Assembly: GCA_938083195.1 (NCBI GenBank) | Contig: CALKCK010000021.1 | Location: 124,001-188,000, forward strand | Reading direction: 5' to 3' | DNA from: an uncultured Pirellulaceae bacterium | GTDB taxonomy: Bacteria > Planctomycetota > Planctomycetia > Pirellulales > Pirellulaceae | Length of the DNA: 64,000 bases | Part shown: positions 8,376 to 17,301 of the stretch, in pieces | How positions within the stretch are numbered: the stretch's first letter is position 1 | Layout: every line of letters begins with the position of its first letter | Translations under genes and position numbers: made by a program | The notes under the pieces: model-generated | What the model saw: the letters and a program-made list of their open reading frames with translations, nothing else | What the model was told of the DNA's origin: nothing | Databases searched by the model: none

Positions 8376-10751
8376 CTAGACGCTTGTCTGATCAGCAGAT
8401 TCGATTCGTTGCAGCTGATTTGCTTCCGGTTCAAATCGACGGCCTTTTTTATCTTCGTCGTAGTATTTGCCACCGCCAGTTCCGTAGCCGTAACCATAGC
8501 CGTAACCGTTGTATGAGTATCCTGCTCGGTAGGCTCCGTAGGTGTACTGGCTGCCATAGCCGGACTGGGCTCCGACTCCATTGATAACCAATCCGATGCA
8601 CTGTGCGCCAAGATTCGTTAGCATTTCGGTAGCGCGTTCGGCACTTACCCGTACGTTCTTTTTAATTCGAAGGCAGAGGACCACGCCGTCAACGCGAGCG
8701 GCAATCGGGCTTGGGTCGGTAACCGCCAGTAACGGCGGCGTATCGATTATGACAAAGTCGAATTCCTCTCGCATTTCTTCAAACAGAACATCGATTTGTG
8801 GTGAAGAGCTGAGTTCGGCTGGATTGTTTGGGCGAGCTCCACATGGCATGATCGTCAATCCATCAACCTCGACACTTTCCGTCAAGGAATCTCGCCATTC
8901 AGACTGTCCGCTGAGGACTGTTGCAAATCCTCGTGAGGATTCGATTCCAAAAGTAACGTGCTGTCGGGGTCGCCTCATGTCTGCGTCCACGAGTAGAACG
9001 CGTTTTCCGGATTGGGCAATGGAAACAGCAAGATTAGCCGCCAGTGTCGATTTACCATCACCGGGCGTCGGGCTGGTGACTTGAATGACCGAGTGGTTCT
9101 TGCCTTGCGTGTTGAAGTAGAGGGATGTTCGGACAGCACGGAATGCTTCTGCCACTTGAGATTTTGGTCGGTGGTAGGTGCAGACGACAGGATCAATCGA
9201 TGAATTTTCCACAAGATAACGTTTGTTTTGGGCAATGACGGGAACATGTCCAATTAAGGGCACGTTCAGTTTCTTCATTACTTCGTCTGGATTGTGGAAC
9301 GTTTTGTCGGCCAACTCCACTAAGCATCCGAGACCAAAACCGGTCAGGCTTCCGAGCAGTCCACCGAGTCCAAGGATGACCAAGAGTATCGGCCAAACTT
9401 CTTCACCATAAGTTGCGTTTTGCAGTTTCTGAAAACGAAAACCTTCTTGGTTGGTATTTCCTTCGCCAGGTCCGATTTCAAATAGTTTTTTTTCAGCAAT
9501 CCTTACGAAGTCGCGAACGTCATTCATCTGAGTGTTGATGTTTTCGATTTTTCGTTGCACGGAGGCGATCCTACCGGCTTCGGTTGAGTGTTCAATCAGT
9601 GCTCGTTGATTGATTTCGATTGAGGACTGCAGATCAAATATTTGCTGTTCTAAGGAACGAATGTGGCGTTGGAGGATTTCTCTAGGCTCGATGTTTGTCC
9701 GGTTTTCACCGTCTCCGGTCGCCATTAATTTATCCAGAGAGCTTTGCCAAGTTTGGATTTCCTGAGTCAGTCCCTTGAGTTCTTTGTTTCCTTTTCCGTA
9801 AATTTGCTCAAGACGACGGTAGTTAGCTTCCAACTCTCGAATCTTATTTTCGAGCAAGAAAATGTCACGGTTGCTTGCTTCTACTCTGCGGCCATCGTCC
9901 TTGATTTTATTTTGTTCTTTGAAGATCCATACCATTTCCTCAATTTCTTGATTGCCTGACAACAATGCTTCTTTGGCTCGTTCTAAATCTTTCCCAAGGA
10001 ATGCGATTTTGTTTTGGTCTTCCTGAAGTATTTTGGTTAGTTCATTTACCTTGACTTGGTGCAGAGTAATGTTCCCCATGGAAACTACAATCGCTTGGTC
10101 TTCTTTGTGGGCTTCGTCTAAGCGTTCTTGGAGTTTGCTGTAGTTGTTTTTAAACTCTCCATGAATTGTCCGTATAAGCTCGCTAACCTTAGTACTTTCG
10201 TTGCGATATTGCTCTTCTAAGTCAGTTTCATAGGTTGCAATTAAGTTGTTAAGAATGGTCTGTGCATCGGCGGGTTCTGAGCTGTAATAAACTAATTCGT
10301 AGAGCACTTGCTCGTCTTTGTTTTGCGTCACAACGAGATTTTTCATGACGTTGGGAATTGTTTCGTCGTTGGCTAAATCCGAAAACGACTCGAGCGCTGA
10401 AAGGTTGTTTTGAATCAAGCAACGTTGGACGATATTGTATTGGCCAATCAATTGATCATGCCGGATTGCCATATCGGCAGCCATGGGAAACATTGTCCGA
10501 CTGTTTTGAGACATGGGAAGGTAGAGCGGGTCTTTCGGCTCTATCTTGATCTTTGCAACGCTTTTATAAATCGTTTCGCATTGCGCATCATAGATCGCTC
10601 CGAGTGCCATCCCAGTAACTAGACCTAAGAACACAAGCCATTTTCGGCGGTTGAGAATTCCCCAGAAATCGAATGGTGAGTCTTCCGAGACATCGGGTGA
10701 TGTGAAAACGAAGGGCATGGGTTGGGGGTTAGATTGAGGGATCGAGTCCAC
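8376..10751 (-). CDS. Wzc/ExoP-type polysaccharide co-polymerase and tyrosine autokinase
   Basis: About 790 residues. An N-terminal Wzz-like chain-length domain opens with a transmembrane helix near residue 45, is followed by a long coiled-coil periplasmic region (residues about 160-440), and closes with a second helix near 470. The cytoplasmic BY-kinase domain has Walker A TPGDGKST near 560, Walker A' VLLVDADMRRP, and Walker B DFVIIDTPP. The C-terminus is a Tyr/Gly-rich tail (repeated Tyr-Gly), the autophosphorylation cluster of this family. It would control export and length of an exopolysaccharide. GGAG at 10760-10763 sits 8 bases before a GTG at 10751, which was chosen over the TTG at 10757. 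No wza or wzx gene adjoins it. Confidence 0.88.
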   Translation of the reverse strand: MDSIPQSNPQPMPFVFTSPDVSEDSPFDFWGILNRRKWLVFLGLVTGMALGAIYDAQCETIYKSVAKIKIEPKDPLYLPMSQNSRTMFPMAADMAIRHDQLIGQYNIVQRCLIQNNLSALESFSDLANDETIPNVMKNLVVTQNKDEQVLYELVYYSSEPADAQTILNNLIATYETDLEEQYRNESTKVSELIRTIHGEFKNNYSKLQERLDEAHKEDQAIVVSMGNITLHQVKVNELTKILQEDQNKIAFLGKDLERAKEALLSGNQEIEEMVWIFKEQNKIKDDGRRVEASNRDIFLLENKIRELEANYRRLEQIYGKGNKELKGLTQEIQTWQSSLDKLMATGDGENRTNIEPREILQRHIRSLEQQIFDLQSSIEINQRALIEHSTEAGRIASVQRKIENINTQMNDVRDFVRIAEKKLFEIGPGEGNTNQEGFRFQKLQNATYGEEVWPILLVILGLGGLLGSLTGFGLGCLVELADKTFHNPDEVMKKLNVPLIGHVPVIAQNKRYLVENSSIDPVVCTYHRPKSQVAEAFRAVRTSLYFNTQGKNHSVIQVTSPTPGDGKSTLAANLAVSIAQSGKRVLLVDADMRRPRQHVTFGIESSRGFATVLSGQSEWRDSLTESVEVDGLTIMPCGARPNNPAELSSSPQIDVLFEEMREEFDFVIIDTPPLLAVTDPSPIAARVDGVVLCLRIKKNVRVSAERATEMLTNLGAQCIGLVINGVGAQSGYGSQYTYGAYRAGYSYNGYGYGYGYGTGGGKYYDEDKKGRRFEPEANQLQRIESADQTSV

Positions 10752-11238
10752 GAACAAATCTCCAGGGGTAGCATCAATGGTGACTCGCCGATTAGCGGAC
10801 GAGTTTACGATTCGAGTGAATCAAAAATAAACTGGCAAAGGATGGGGAACCGAGTCATCAGGAGCGCCACTTCCCTGATGAATTTCAGTATAGACAGCAT
10901 CCATGCTTAGCTCAACCAATTACATCCTGAGGATGTGTTGTTTTGTCGAAACTGAATGTTCTGGCGAGCTAAGAAGGTGGTCCTTTAGTACCGTTTGGTG
11001 GGGTTATTTTAAACATTCGTGCCCACGGGCCGACATTTGTATGAGTGTGGGTGTTACGGAATCTTAATTGACACTCTGGAACGGCAATGTGCGGCCGGTC
11101 AACTGAGGGTTGGCTGGAATAGAAAAATTGTCAATTAGAGGAATTAGGGGATCCGTTAATTAGGAAATATTCCTTCGATTTAGCGTGGATTGGTAGTTGC
11201 CACTCGAAAGCCTGCGGCAAGCTTGTTACATTTTGGCT
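10752..11238. other. Divergent intergenic region between the tyrosine kinase and mutS
   Basis: A 487-base gap between two divergently transcribed genes that must hold both promoters. Apart from the Shine-Dalgarno before the kinase gene, no riboswitch, RNA gene, repeat or long hairpin was recognised. The stretch near 11120-11170 is AT-rich. Confidence 0.5.
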
Positions 11239-13890
11239 ATGTCTAAAACTCCGATGATGCAACAGTATGACGATGCGAAAAAAGCTTGCGGTGACGCACT
11301 GCTTTTTTTTCGCATGGGGGACTTTTATGAGCTTTTCCACGACGATGCAAAAGTCGCCGCCAAGATTCTTGGGCTGACCCTAACCAGTCGCGATAAGTCG
11401 AATGCGATACCGATGGCGGGATTTCCGTATCACCAACTTGATTCGTATTTAGGAAAACTAATTAAGCAGGGTTTTCGAGTCGCGGTTTGTGATCAAGTCG
11501 AAGATCCGAAGACTGCTAAAGGGCTCGTCAAACGAGAAGTTGCTCAAATTGTTTCCCCGGGCACGGTGACGGATCAAGCCTTACTCGACCCCGCGGTCAG
11601 TAATTACCTCGTTGCTGTTCTTCCGGAGTTCTCTAAGGGAAAGCAAAATGGCAGTGATGGGGGCGAGGGTCACTTCGGTGTCTCTTGGGCGGAAACATCA
11701 ACGGGGCGGTTTTACACAACGGCGGTTGGGCAAAAGCAACTAGTTGATCTGTTGGCTCGGTTGGGCGCAAGTGAAATTTTGGTTCCCGATCGATTTAGTG
11801 AATTTGATAAAGAACTTTTTCCAGATGCAATGATCACCCGCCGTCCGGATTGGAGTTTTGGAATACAGTCGTCCGAGGAGTTGTTGAAAAAGCAACTGGG
11901 AGTTGCTTCACTTGATGGATTTGGAATCGCTGATTTTGGTCCACTTGCCGTCGGTGCCGCCGGCGGAATTCTGGAATATTTACGTGAGACACAGAAGGCG
12001 TCTCTTGAACACTTCGATCATATTCAGGCGTACCGTCAATCGAATTTTGTAGAAATTGATTCTGCAACGTGGCGCAGTTTGGAGATCAGCCAGACCATTC
12101 GAACCGGTCAACGCGAAGGTTCACTGTTTGGTGTGATCGATCGTTGTAAGACTCCCATGGGAAGTCGCTTGCTTGGCGATTGGTTGACTAACCCGTTGAC
12201 TGAAATGAAAGAGATCGTTCATCGCCAAGATGCGGTAGGCGAACTATGCGATGCCCAATCGCTTCGAAATGAATTAAGAGAGTATCTCAAGGGAGTTTTT
12301 GATCTCCAGCGATTGCTGGCGAGGGTTGCTTCCGGGCGGCCTTCTCCGAGAGACCTCAGTTATATTTCAAAGACGTTAGCCGCGGTTCCCCAGCTAAAGT
12401 CAAAACTAACCGGCTGTCAAACTCTTTGGCTACAGCAGCTTGAAGCCGAGCTTGACGAATGTATCGATTTGCGAGAAGAGCTTGAGGCCGCCCTTGTGGA
12501 CCCTTGCCCTGCTCAGATAAAAGATGGCGGGTTCATTCAAGAAGGTTTTGATAGCGAACTGGACGAGTTGAGGAAATTAGCTGCTGGTGGTAAGCAGTGG
12601 ATTGCAAATTACCAGCAGCGGATTTGTGATGAAACGGGTATTCCAAGTCTGAAAGTCGGGTTCAATAGAGTCTTTGGCTACTATCTTGAATGTACGCATT
12701 CCCATCGAGACAAAGTTCCCGCAGATTTTATTCGAAAACAGACTCTGAAAAATGCGGAGCGTTATATTACGCCTGAATTGAAAGAGTATGAAGAGAAGGT
12801 TCTGGCGGCCGATTCAAAAGCTGATGAACTTGAAATGAGACTGTTCGAGAATCTTCGTCAATTGGTTCGCGCTCATACCTCTCGGCTCAAGTCGAATGCT
12901 CAGATTATTGCGACCCTTGATGCAATCGGAGGATTGGCTCAGTTGGCGGTAGAGCAAAGTTATTGCCGTCCTGAATTTGTCGAAGACAGTGTCACAAAGA
13001 TTGTCGAAGGTCGACATCCAGTGCTTGATATCATCGAGCCTCTCGGGGCGTTTATCCCTAACGACACCGTGATCGATGAGGAACATGGATTTCTGCATTT
13101 GATCACTGGCCCCAATATGGCGGGAAAGAGTACTTACATCCGGCAGGTGGCACTCATTAGCCTGTTGGGGCAAATTGGGAGTTTTGTCCCCGCCAAGGAA
13201 GCCAAGTTGGGTTTGGTCGATAAGATTTTTGCCAGGGTCGGTGCAAGTGATGAATTGTCGCGAGGGCAATCAACGTTTATGGTCGAGATGACCGAAACGG
13301 CTCGCATTTTGAATACAGCATCGTCACGAAGTTTGGTGATATTGGATGAAATTGGTCGAGGCACCAGTACTTACGATGGCGTTTCTTTAGCGTGGGCGAT
13401 CGTCGAATATCTGCATGATCAAATCGGTTGTCGATCTTTGTTTGCGACGCACTATCACGAATTGACTGAGTTGGAGAAAGATTTCAACGGGGTCAGTAAT
13501 TTCAATGTGGCGGTTCGCGAATGGGAAGAGAAAATTGTCTTCCTGCACAAAATCGTGCCTGGTAGTGCAGATAAAAGCTATGGAATTCACGTCGCTCGCT
13601 TGGCTGGAGTTCCTAGCTGGGTCAATCGCCGAGCGGAACAGATTCTTGAGAAGCTAGAGTCCAGTGGTGAGGTAGAGCAAAACCGTGAAATGATCGGCTC
13701 ACAAGAGAGCAGTTCGACCGGCCCGATTCAAATGACGCTCTTTGGCACAACCCATCATCCGTTAGTCGATAAAATAAAATCGCTGGATGCAAACTCGCTG
13801 ACCCCCATGAACGCGCTCCAAATCTTGCATGATTGGCAAACAGAACTCGTTGAGGATACGGAAACTGTGATTCCTAAGCCGGGCGAGTGA
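11239..13890 (+). CDS. mutS: DNA mismatch repair protein MutS
   Basis: About 883 residues, the usual length of MutS1. It recognises mismatches and small loops and recruits MutL. The mismatch-binding domain I is near the start, with the Phe-x-Glu-type motif in FRMGDFYELFHDDA. The ATPase domain has Walker A GPNMAGKST near residue 624 and Walker B LVILDEIGRGTST, followed by FATHYHELTELE. The frame extends upstream to a TTG at 11197, but the ATG at 11239 gives the conventional N-terminus (MSKTPMMQQY) and was chosen. It is monocistronic, with no mutL nearby. Confidence 0.95.
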   Translation: MSKTPMMQQYDDAKKACGDALLFFRMGDFYELFHDDAKVAAKILGLTLTSRDKSNAIPMAGFPYHQLDSYLGKLIKQGFRVAVCDQVEDPKTAKGLVKREVAQIVSPGTVTDQALLDPAVSNYLVAVLPEFSKGKQNGSDGGEGHFGVSWAETSTGRFYTTAVGQKQLVDLLARLGASEILVPDRFSEFDKELFPDAMITRRPDWSFGIQSSEELLKKQLGVASLDGFGIADFGPLAVGAAGGILEYLRETQKASLEHFDHIQAYRQSNFVEIDSATWRSLEISQTIRTGQREGSLFGVIDRCKTPMGSRLLGDWLTNPLTEMKEIVHRQDAVGELCDAQSLRNELREYLKGVFDLQRLLARVASGRPSPRDLSYISKTLAAVPQLKSKLTGCQTLWLQQLEAELDECIDLREELEAALVDPCPAQIKDGGFIQEGFDSELDELRKLAAGGKQWIANYQQRICDETGIPSLKVGFNRVFGYYLECTHSHRDKVPADFIRKQTLKNAERYITPELKEYEEKVLAADSKADELEMRLFENLRQLVRAHTSRLKSNAQIIATLDAIGGLAQLAVEQSYCRPEFVEDSVTKIVEGRHPVLDIIEPLGAFIPNDTVIDEEHGFLHLITGPNMAGKSTYIRQVALISLLGQIGSFVPAKEAKLGLVDKIFARVGASDELSRGQSTFMVEMTETARILNTASSRSLVILDEIGRGTSTYDGVSLAWAIVEYLHDQIGCRSLFATHYHELTELEKDFNGVSNFNVAVREWEEKIVFLHKIVPGSADKSYGIHVARLAGVPSWVNRRAEQILEKLESSGEVEQNREMIGSQESSSTGPIQMTLFGTTHHPLVDKIKSLDANSLTPMNALQILHDWQTELVEDTETVIPKPGE

Positions 13891-13995
13891 GTCGTGAGTT
13901 GAGTGGTACCACTTCGTGGAATTCTAAATTTAATTTTTGAATTTCTGACACTGGTTGAGGTGGACGACTTCAGCATTACTGGAGCGTGACGATGC

Positions 13996-14619
13996 TTATT
14001 GCGTGGGGCTGTCGATCAACCAGTCGCCATCAACTTGGCGAAATACAATAGCGGCATTGCGACTGCCGATTTTAATTTGGCCAATCATCTCGTTGTTTTT
14101 CAGATTGGCAGAGATGAAAACGAGTTTCTGGTGGGGCGGCCTGATCGCTAGTTTAGAAACTTCATCGTGAAACTTGGGAAGCTCATCGATTTTTTCGCCA
14201 ATTTTTTCGGTGAAACCCGGCATTCCTAATGATCCGCTGCCTGAGCTTGCCATGGCACGATTGATGGTTTTTTGAGTCAATCCGTGGTTGTCGAGGAGTT
14301 TTAAAAATCGCTCGCCATCATTTGGGCTCTTGACTGCCAATTGCATTAGATTCAGTGCGGCGGCTCCGGCCTGGCGATTTTTTTCTGAGGTTGTGAGGCA
14401 AGCCAGTCGAGCGGCGTGATTGTCAGAATTAATTGCCGCGACCATCGTTTCAAAACTGGCCCGAGGGGTGCTTAGGTCGAGGCTTTCGTAGGGAGCGGAC
14501 TGTGAGGCCGGTGGGGGCTGGTCTATTTCCTCAGGTACACAGCCAGTGTTGAGCGCTGCAATTCCCAAAGCTGTCGCGAAGGCTAGGCTCGGTCTGAGAA
14601 GCCAGGGGGAATTCCTCAT
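13996..14619 (-). CDS. Hypothetical lipoprotein
   Basis: About 207 residues from the ATG at 14619 (MRNSPWLL). A hydrophobic signal ends in a lipobox LNTGC, so the mature protein is probably lipid-anchored. Next comes a Pro/Ser-rich linker, then a mixed alpha/beta region. Residues about 45-80 (STPRASFETMVAAINSDNH) resemble the small helical segments found at the start of NTF2-like secreted domains, and the tail IVFRQVDGDWLIDSP is a typical NTF2-like closing strand. An NTF2-like fold is therefore inferred. Substrate and role are unknown. An upstream ATG at 14673 would push the signal inward and was rejected. Confidence 0.65.
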   Translation of the reverse strand: MRNSPWLLRPSLAFATALGIAALNTGCVPEEIDQPPPASQSAPYESLDLSTPRASFETMVAAINSDNHAARLACLTTSEKNRQAGAAALNLMQLAVKSPNDGERFLKLLDNHGLTQKTINRAMASSGSGSLGMPGFTEKIGEKIDELPKFHDEVSKLAIRPPHQKLVFISANLKNNEMIGQIKIGSRNAAIVFRQVDGDWLIDSPTQ

Positions 14620-14688
14620 GGTCTGCCCTTTGCAATTGAAAGTAGGACTTCGCAGTTTGCGTTGACAAAGCAACTCAAAAGTAAAAAA

Positions 14689-15060
14689 CGAGTTGGTCGT
14701 AAGCCGGGTCCTGTAGTCGGTTTACACCGACGACGATCATTTATCTAGGCGCGACATTGCTGACGCACTCAAGCAGCCTACCCGAAAGTTAAAACGCGGC
14801 GAACAACCGCTTCTTTCTGTTTGGCCTTGCTCCGGATGGGGTTTACCAAGCTACTCGAGTCGCCCCGAATACTGGTGGGCTCTTACCCCACCTTTTCACC
14901 CTTACCCGATCTTTGGCGAACCAAAATTCAGGCGGTTTATTTTCTGTTGCACTTTCCCTGATCTCACGATCGGTCGGCGTTACCGACCATCCTGTCCTGT
15001 GGAGCCCGGACTTTCCTCTCGCAAACCAGATGGCTTACCAGCGATCGTCTGACCAACTCG
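14689..15060 (-). ncRNA. rnpB: RNase P RNA, bacterial type A
   Basis: Read on the minus strand, the region begins with a P1 strand (GAGTTGGTC) and contains the universal 5' core GAGGAAAGTCCGGGC about 35 bases in. The mid-region GGTGAAAAGGTGGGGTAAGAG and GGTAAACCCC match the conserved type A specificity and catalytic core. Near the 3' end, ACCCGGCTTACG matches the conserved region V, followed by GACCAACTC, which closes P1. A run of six T follows, acting as a terminator. Length of about 372 nt is typical. It is the catalytic RNA that cuts the 5' leader from pre-tRNA. Confidence 0.95.
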
Positions 15061-15225
15061 GATGCCTAGTGTAGCGGTTCGTCGAACTGTTGGGGAGAAA
15101 TTCTTGAAAATCTCAGTGAATGCGATTCTTTGAATCTTGTTCTTGGGCTATCGCCCAAGCGGGAAGGCAGAATCTTGAACGGCGTCTACATTCGGTGGCT
15201 CGAGTAACATTTGTCGAGTGAAATA

Positions 15226-15708
15226 TTAATCCAGTGGATTTAACGAGTCGATAATCTTGTCGATCGCATTGAGCGAACGATTCGTGACAACGATTCGGTC
15301 GTTGGGATGCAGGGCGTAGTTCTGGTTCTGCATTACCATTTTGCCACCCGATTCGTATTCAACGGGCAGTTTAAGGCCTCGTCCAGATTCTTTCACAACT
15401 CGATAAACGAGAATGTCCATTGCTCGGTATCGCTCCGTGGCGCCCGATCGCTCAAGCGCGTCTTGAACAAACATTGGGCCGTCGATCTGGCCTTCGTAGA
15501 ATTCAACGTTGCTGAAACCACCGCTCATCTCGACTCGATAGGTCTCAGCAGTGGTTGTGTCGGTATTGTCGACTGGTATCTGTGCCTCGGTCTCTGCCAC
15601 CGAGCCTCCTTGGGAGATGACGCAGCCAGTGGAAGACATCGTGGTCAGCCCAGCAAAAAGCAATAGGCTGAAACGAAGGGCTGATTTGAGGGTATCTTTT
15701 GGACTCAT
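15226..15708 (-). CDS. SLBB-like lipoprotein, possible polysaccharide export component
   Basis: A 160-residue protein with a signal peptide and lipobox (SSTGC, Cys at about residue 29). The mature part starts with an acidic Thr-rich linker. Residues about 75-150 resemble an SLBB beta-grasp domain: MFVQDALERSGATERYRAMDILVYR, a middle strand pair, and a closing YALHPNDRIVVTNRS like the end of outer-membrane polysaccharide export (Wza-type) domains. It is much shorter than Wza. It may be a partner of the Wzc-type kinase at 8.4-10.8 kb, but that is inference. It stands upstream of rnpB on the same strand. Confidence 0.6.
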   Translation of the reverse strand: MSPKDTLKSALRFSLLLFAGLTTMSSTGCVISQGGSVAETEAQIPVDNTDTTTAETYRVEMSGGFSNVEFYEGQIDGPMFVQDALERSGATERYRAMDILVYRVVKESGRGLKLPVEYESGGKMVMQNQNYALHPNDRIVVTNRSLNAIDKIIDSLNPLD

Positions 15709-16004
15709 GACGTTACCGATTGTTCCGAATTAGTTTGCGAGCATAGTCAGGCGTTAAACTTTCCCTAGACCCCCCACCTGATACAATCGGCATCGGCACG
15801 CCAGCCAGCAATCTTAAGCGATTTCATTGAGATAGGTGAAAAATTGATTTTTAACTTAAATAGCGTTGAAGTTGGAGCTGATGCCCTCGGTTTGCTAGCG
15901 TGCAATGGGGGCGAAAGCGTTACTTAATTCGTGTAAAAGTACTTGGCGTCTTCGTCAGTGATGAAGAGACTTGAGAATAGATCTCATCGAGTTGATTGGA
16001 AATA

Positions 16005-16811
16005 ATGGGAAGTTGGCAAGGAAAAGTTGTGTTAGTGACCGGTGGCTCTGGTGGTCTAGGGCTTGCGATTGGCTGCGCGTTTTCACAGGCGGGTGCGACC
16101 GTAGTCTTGCTCTCTCGAAATGAAGACAAGCTTCGAAAAGCATGCGAGCTAAAGGCAAAGTCAGACATTGATCTGCACTGGATTCAGGGAGACGTTACCA
16201 GCGATTCTAGCATTGAAGCGGCAGTCCAAAGCACACTGAAGAAGCACGGTCAAATCGATCTATTGGTGAATAATGTTGGCAAATCGACGCGAGTAGAATT
16301 ATTAAATTGTTCTGTGGAGCAATACGCAGAATTTATGGAGATGAATCTGTATTCAGCGATTCGTTGTACTTTAGCGACGATGGACGCACTGACGGCGACA
16401 TCGGGCCAGGTGGTTAATATCGGTTCTCTAGCCTCAAAAACTGGCTGGCCGAAGGTGGCTCCCTACTCTGTGAGCAAGCATGGGTTGGCGGCGTTTAGTC
16501 ATCAATTGCGTTTGGAAGGGCCGAATAACGTAAATTGTTTGCACGTCTGTCCTGGGCCAATACGTCGAGATGATTCGGGGACACGTTACGATTCGCAAAC
16601 GGAAAAGATGGCAGGTGCGGTCGCTCAGCCGGGGGCGGGGGTGAAGTTAAAGGGAATTGACCCTGATTTTCTCGCTCAAAAAATTGTTCGTCAGTGCGAG
16701 CGTCGAAAACCAGAGTTAGTGATTCCATGGCATGCAAAACTTTTGTTTGCAATTACTCAGCTCTCCCCCAAATTTGGTGACTTTTTATTGAGGAAGTCTA
16801 ATCGAAGTTGA
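16005..16811 (+). CDS. Short-chain dehydrogenase/reductase
   Basis: About 268 residues with the classical SDR features: the NAD(P)-binding GGSGGLG near residue 15, the NNVG motif near 90, a catalytic Ser in VNIGSLAS and the Tyr-x-x-x-Lys pair in PYSVSKHG near 150-155. The C-terminus contains PGPIRRDD. It reduces or oxidises a small carbonyl/alcohol substrate that cannot be named. A TTG at 15996 lies in frame upstream; the ATG at 16005 was preferred. It stands alone. Confidence 0.85.
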   Translation: MGSWQGKVVLVTGGSGGLGLAIGCAFSQAGATVVLLSRNEDKLRKACELKAKSDIDLHWIQGDVTSDSSIEAAVQSTLKKHGQIDLLVNNVGKSTRVELLNCSVEQYAEFMEMNLYSAIRCTLATMDALTATSGQVVNIGSLASKTGWPKVAPYSVSKHGLAAFSHQLRLEGPNNVNCLHVCPGPIRRDDSGTRYDSQTEKMAGAVAQPGAGVKLKGIDPDFLAQKIVRQCERRKPELVIPWHAKLLFAITQLSPKFGDFLLRKSNRS

Positions 16812-16868
16812 CGCATTTTATCCAGCATCCAGCTTTATGTTTTTTGAAATTACATTGGTTGGTCGAGG

Positions 16869-16902
16869 GATTTGAATTTTGCGATTTGAATTTTGCGATT
16901 TG
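16869..16902. repeat. Two tandem 14-bp repeats plus a partial
   Basis: The unit GATTTGAATTTTGC occurs twice (16869-16882, 16883-16896) and is followed by a partial GATTTG. It sits in the gap between the SDR gene and a small lipoprotein gene. No function is evident. Confidence 0.7.
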
Positions 16903-16992
16903 GTCAAAATGGTTGACGCGAAATTGAGGTTGCTTGATTCGTAGGTTTTCGATGAAAATTAGTAGTCGTAGAAAGTGTTCCAGGAAAGAGTT

Positions 16993-17253
16993 TTGGCTGA
17001 TAAACGCAATATAATCGCTTATTCGGTACTGATGCTTGCAGTATGCATGGTGCTGCCGGGTTGTAAAATCCGAGGGAATCCGTGGGAGATTTCAGAGCAG
17101 GCTAAACCGGTTGCTGAGCGGAATTTGCCGCAGTCAATTTACGCGCCGATGCCAACTATTTTGCCAACCGTTCAGGGGGCAGCCATCGAAACCGATCAAA
17201 CACTCGAGGCGGAACTTGATCTGTTGGGTGAGTTGCATGGCGAAATCGAGTAG
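16993..17253 (+). CDS. Small hypothetical lipoprotein
   Basis: About 86 residues from a TTG start. The N-terminal hydrophobic segment ends in VLPGC, a good lipobox, so it is probably lipid-anchored. The mature region of roughly 60 residues is Pro-rich at first and ends in an acidic stretch (LEAELDLLGELHGEIE). No known domain was recognised. AGGAAAGAG at 16982-16990 lies just before the TTG and decides this start over a GTG at 16975. It converges with the prepilin peptidase gene. Confidence 0.5.
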   Translation: MADKRNIIAYSVLMLAVCMVLPGCKIRGNPWEISEQAKPVAERNLPQSIYAPMPTILPTVQGAAIETDQTLEAELDLLGELHGEIE

Positions 17254-17301
17254 CTTTACTTGAGGCAAAGTGATGATGGCTCCACCCCGCGGCTCCGTTT
17301 C

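Noticed and set aside
15131..15165. Hairpin CTTGGGC-TAT-CGCCCAAG as a terminator for the SLBB-like gene
   Set aside because: No T tract follows on the minus strand, so it is not listed as a terminator, though it may still be an mRNA end.
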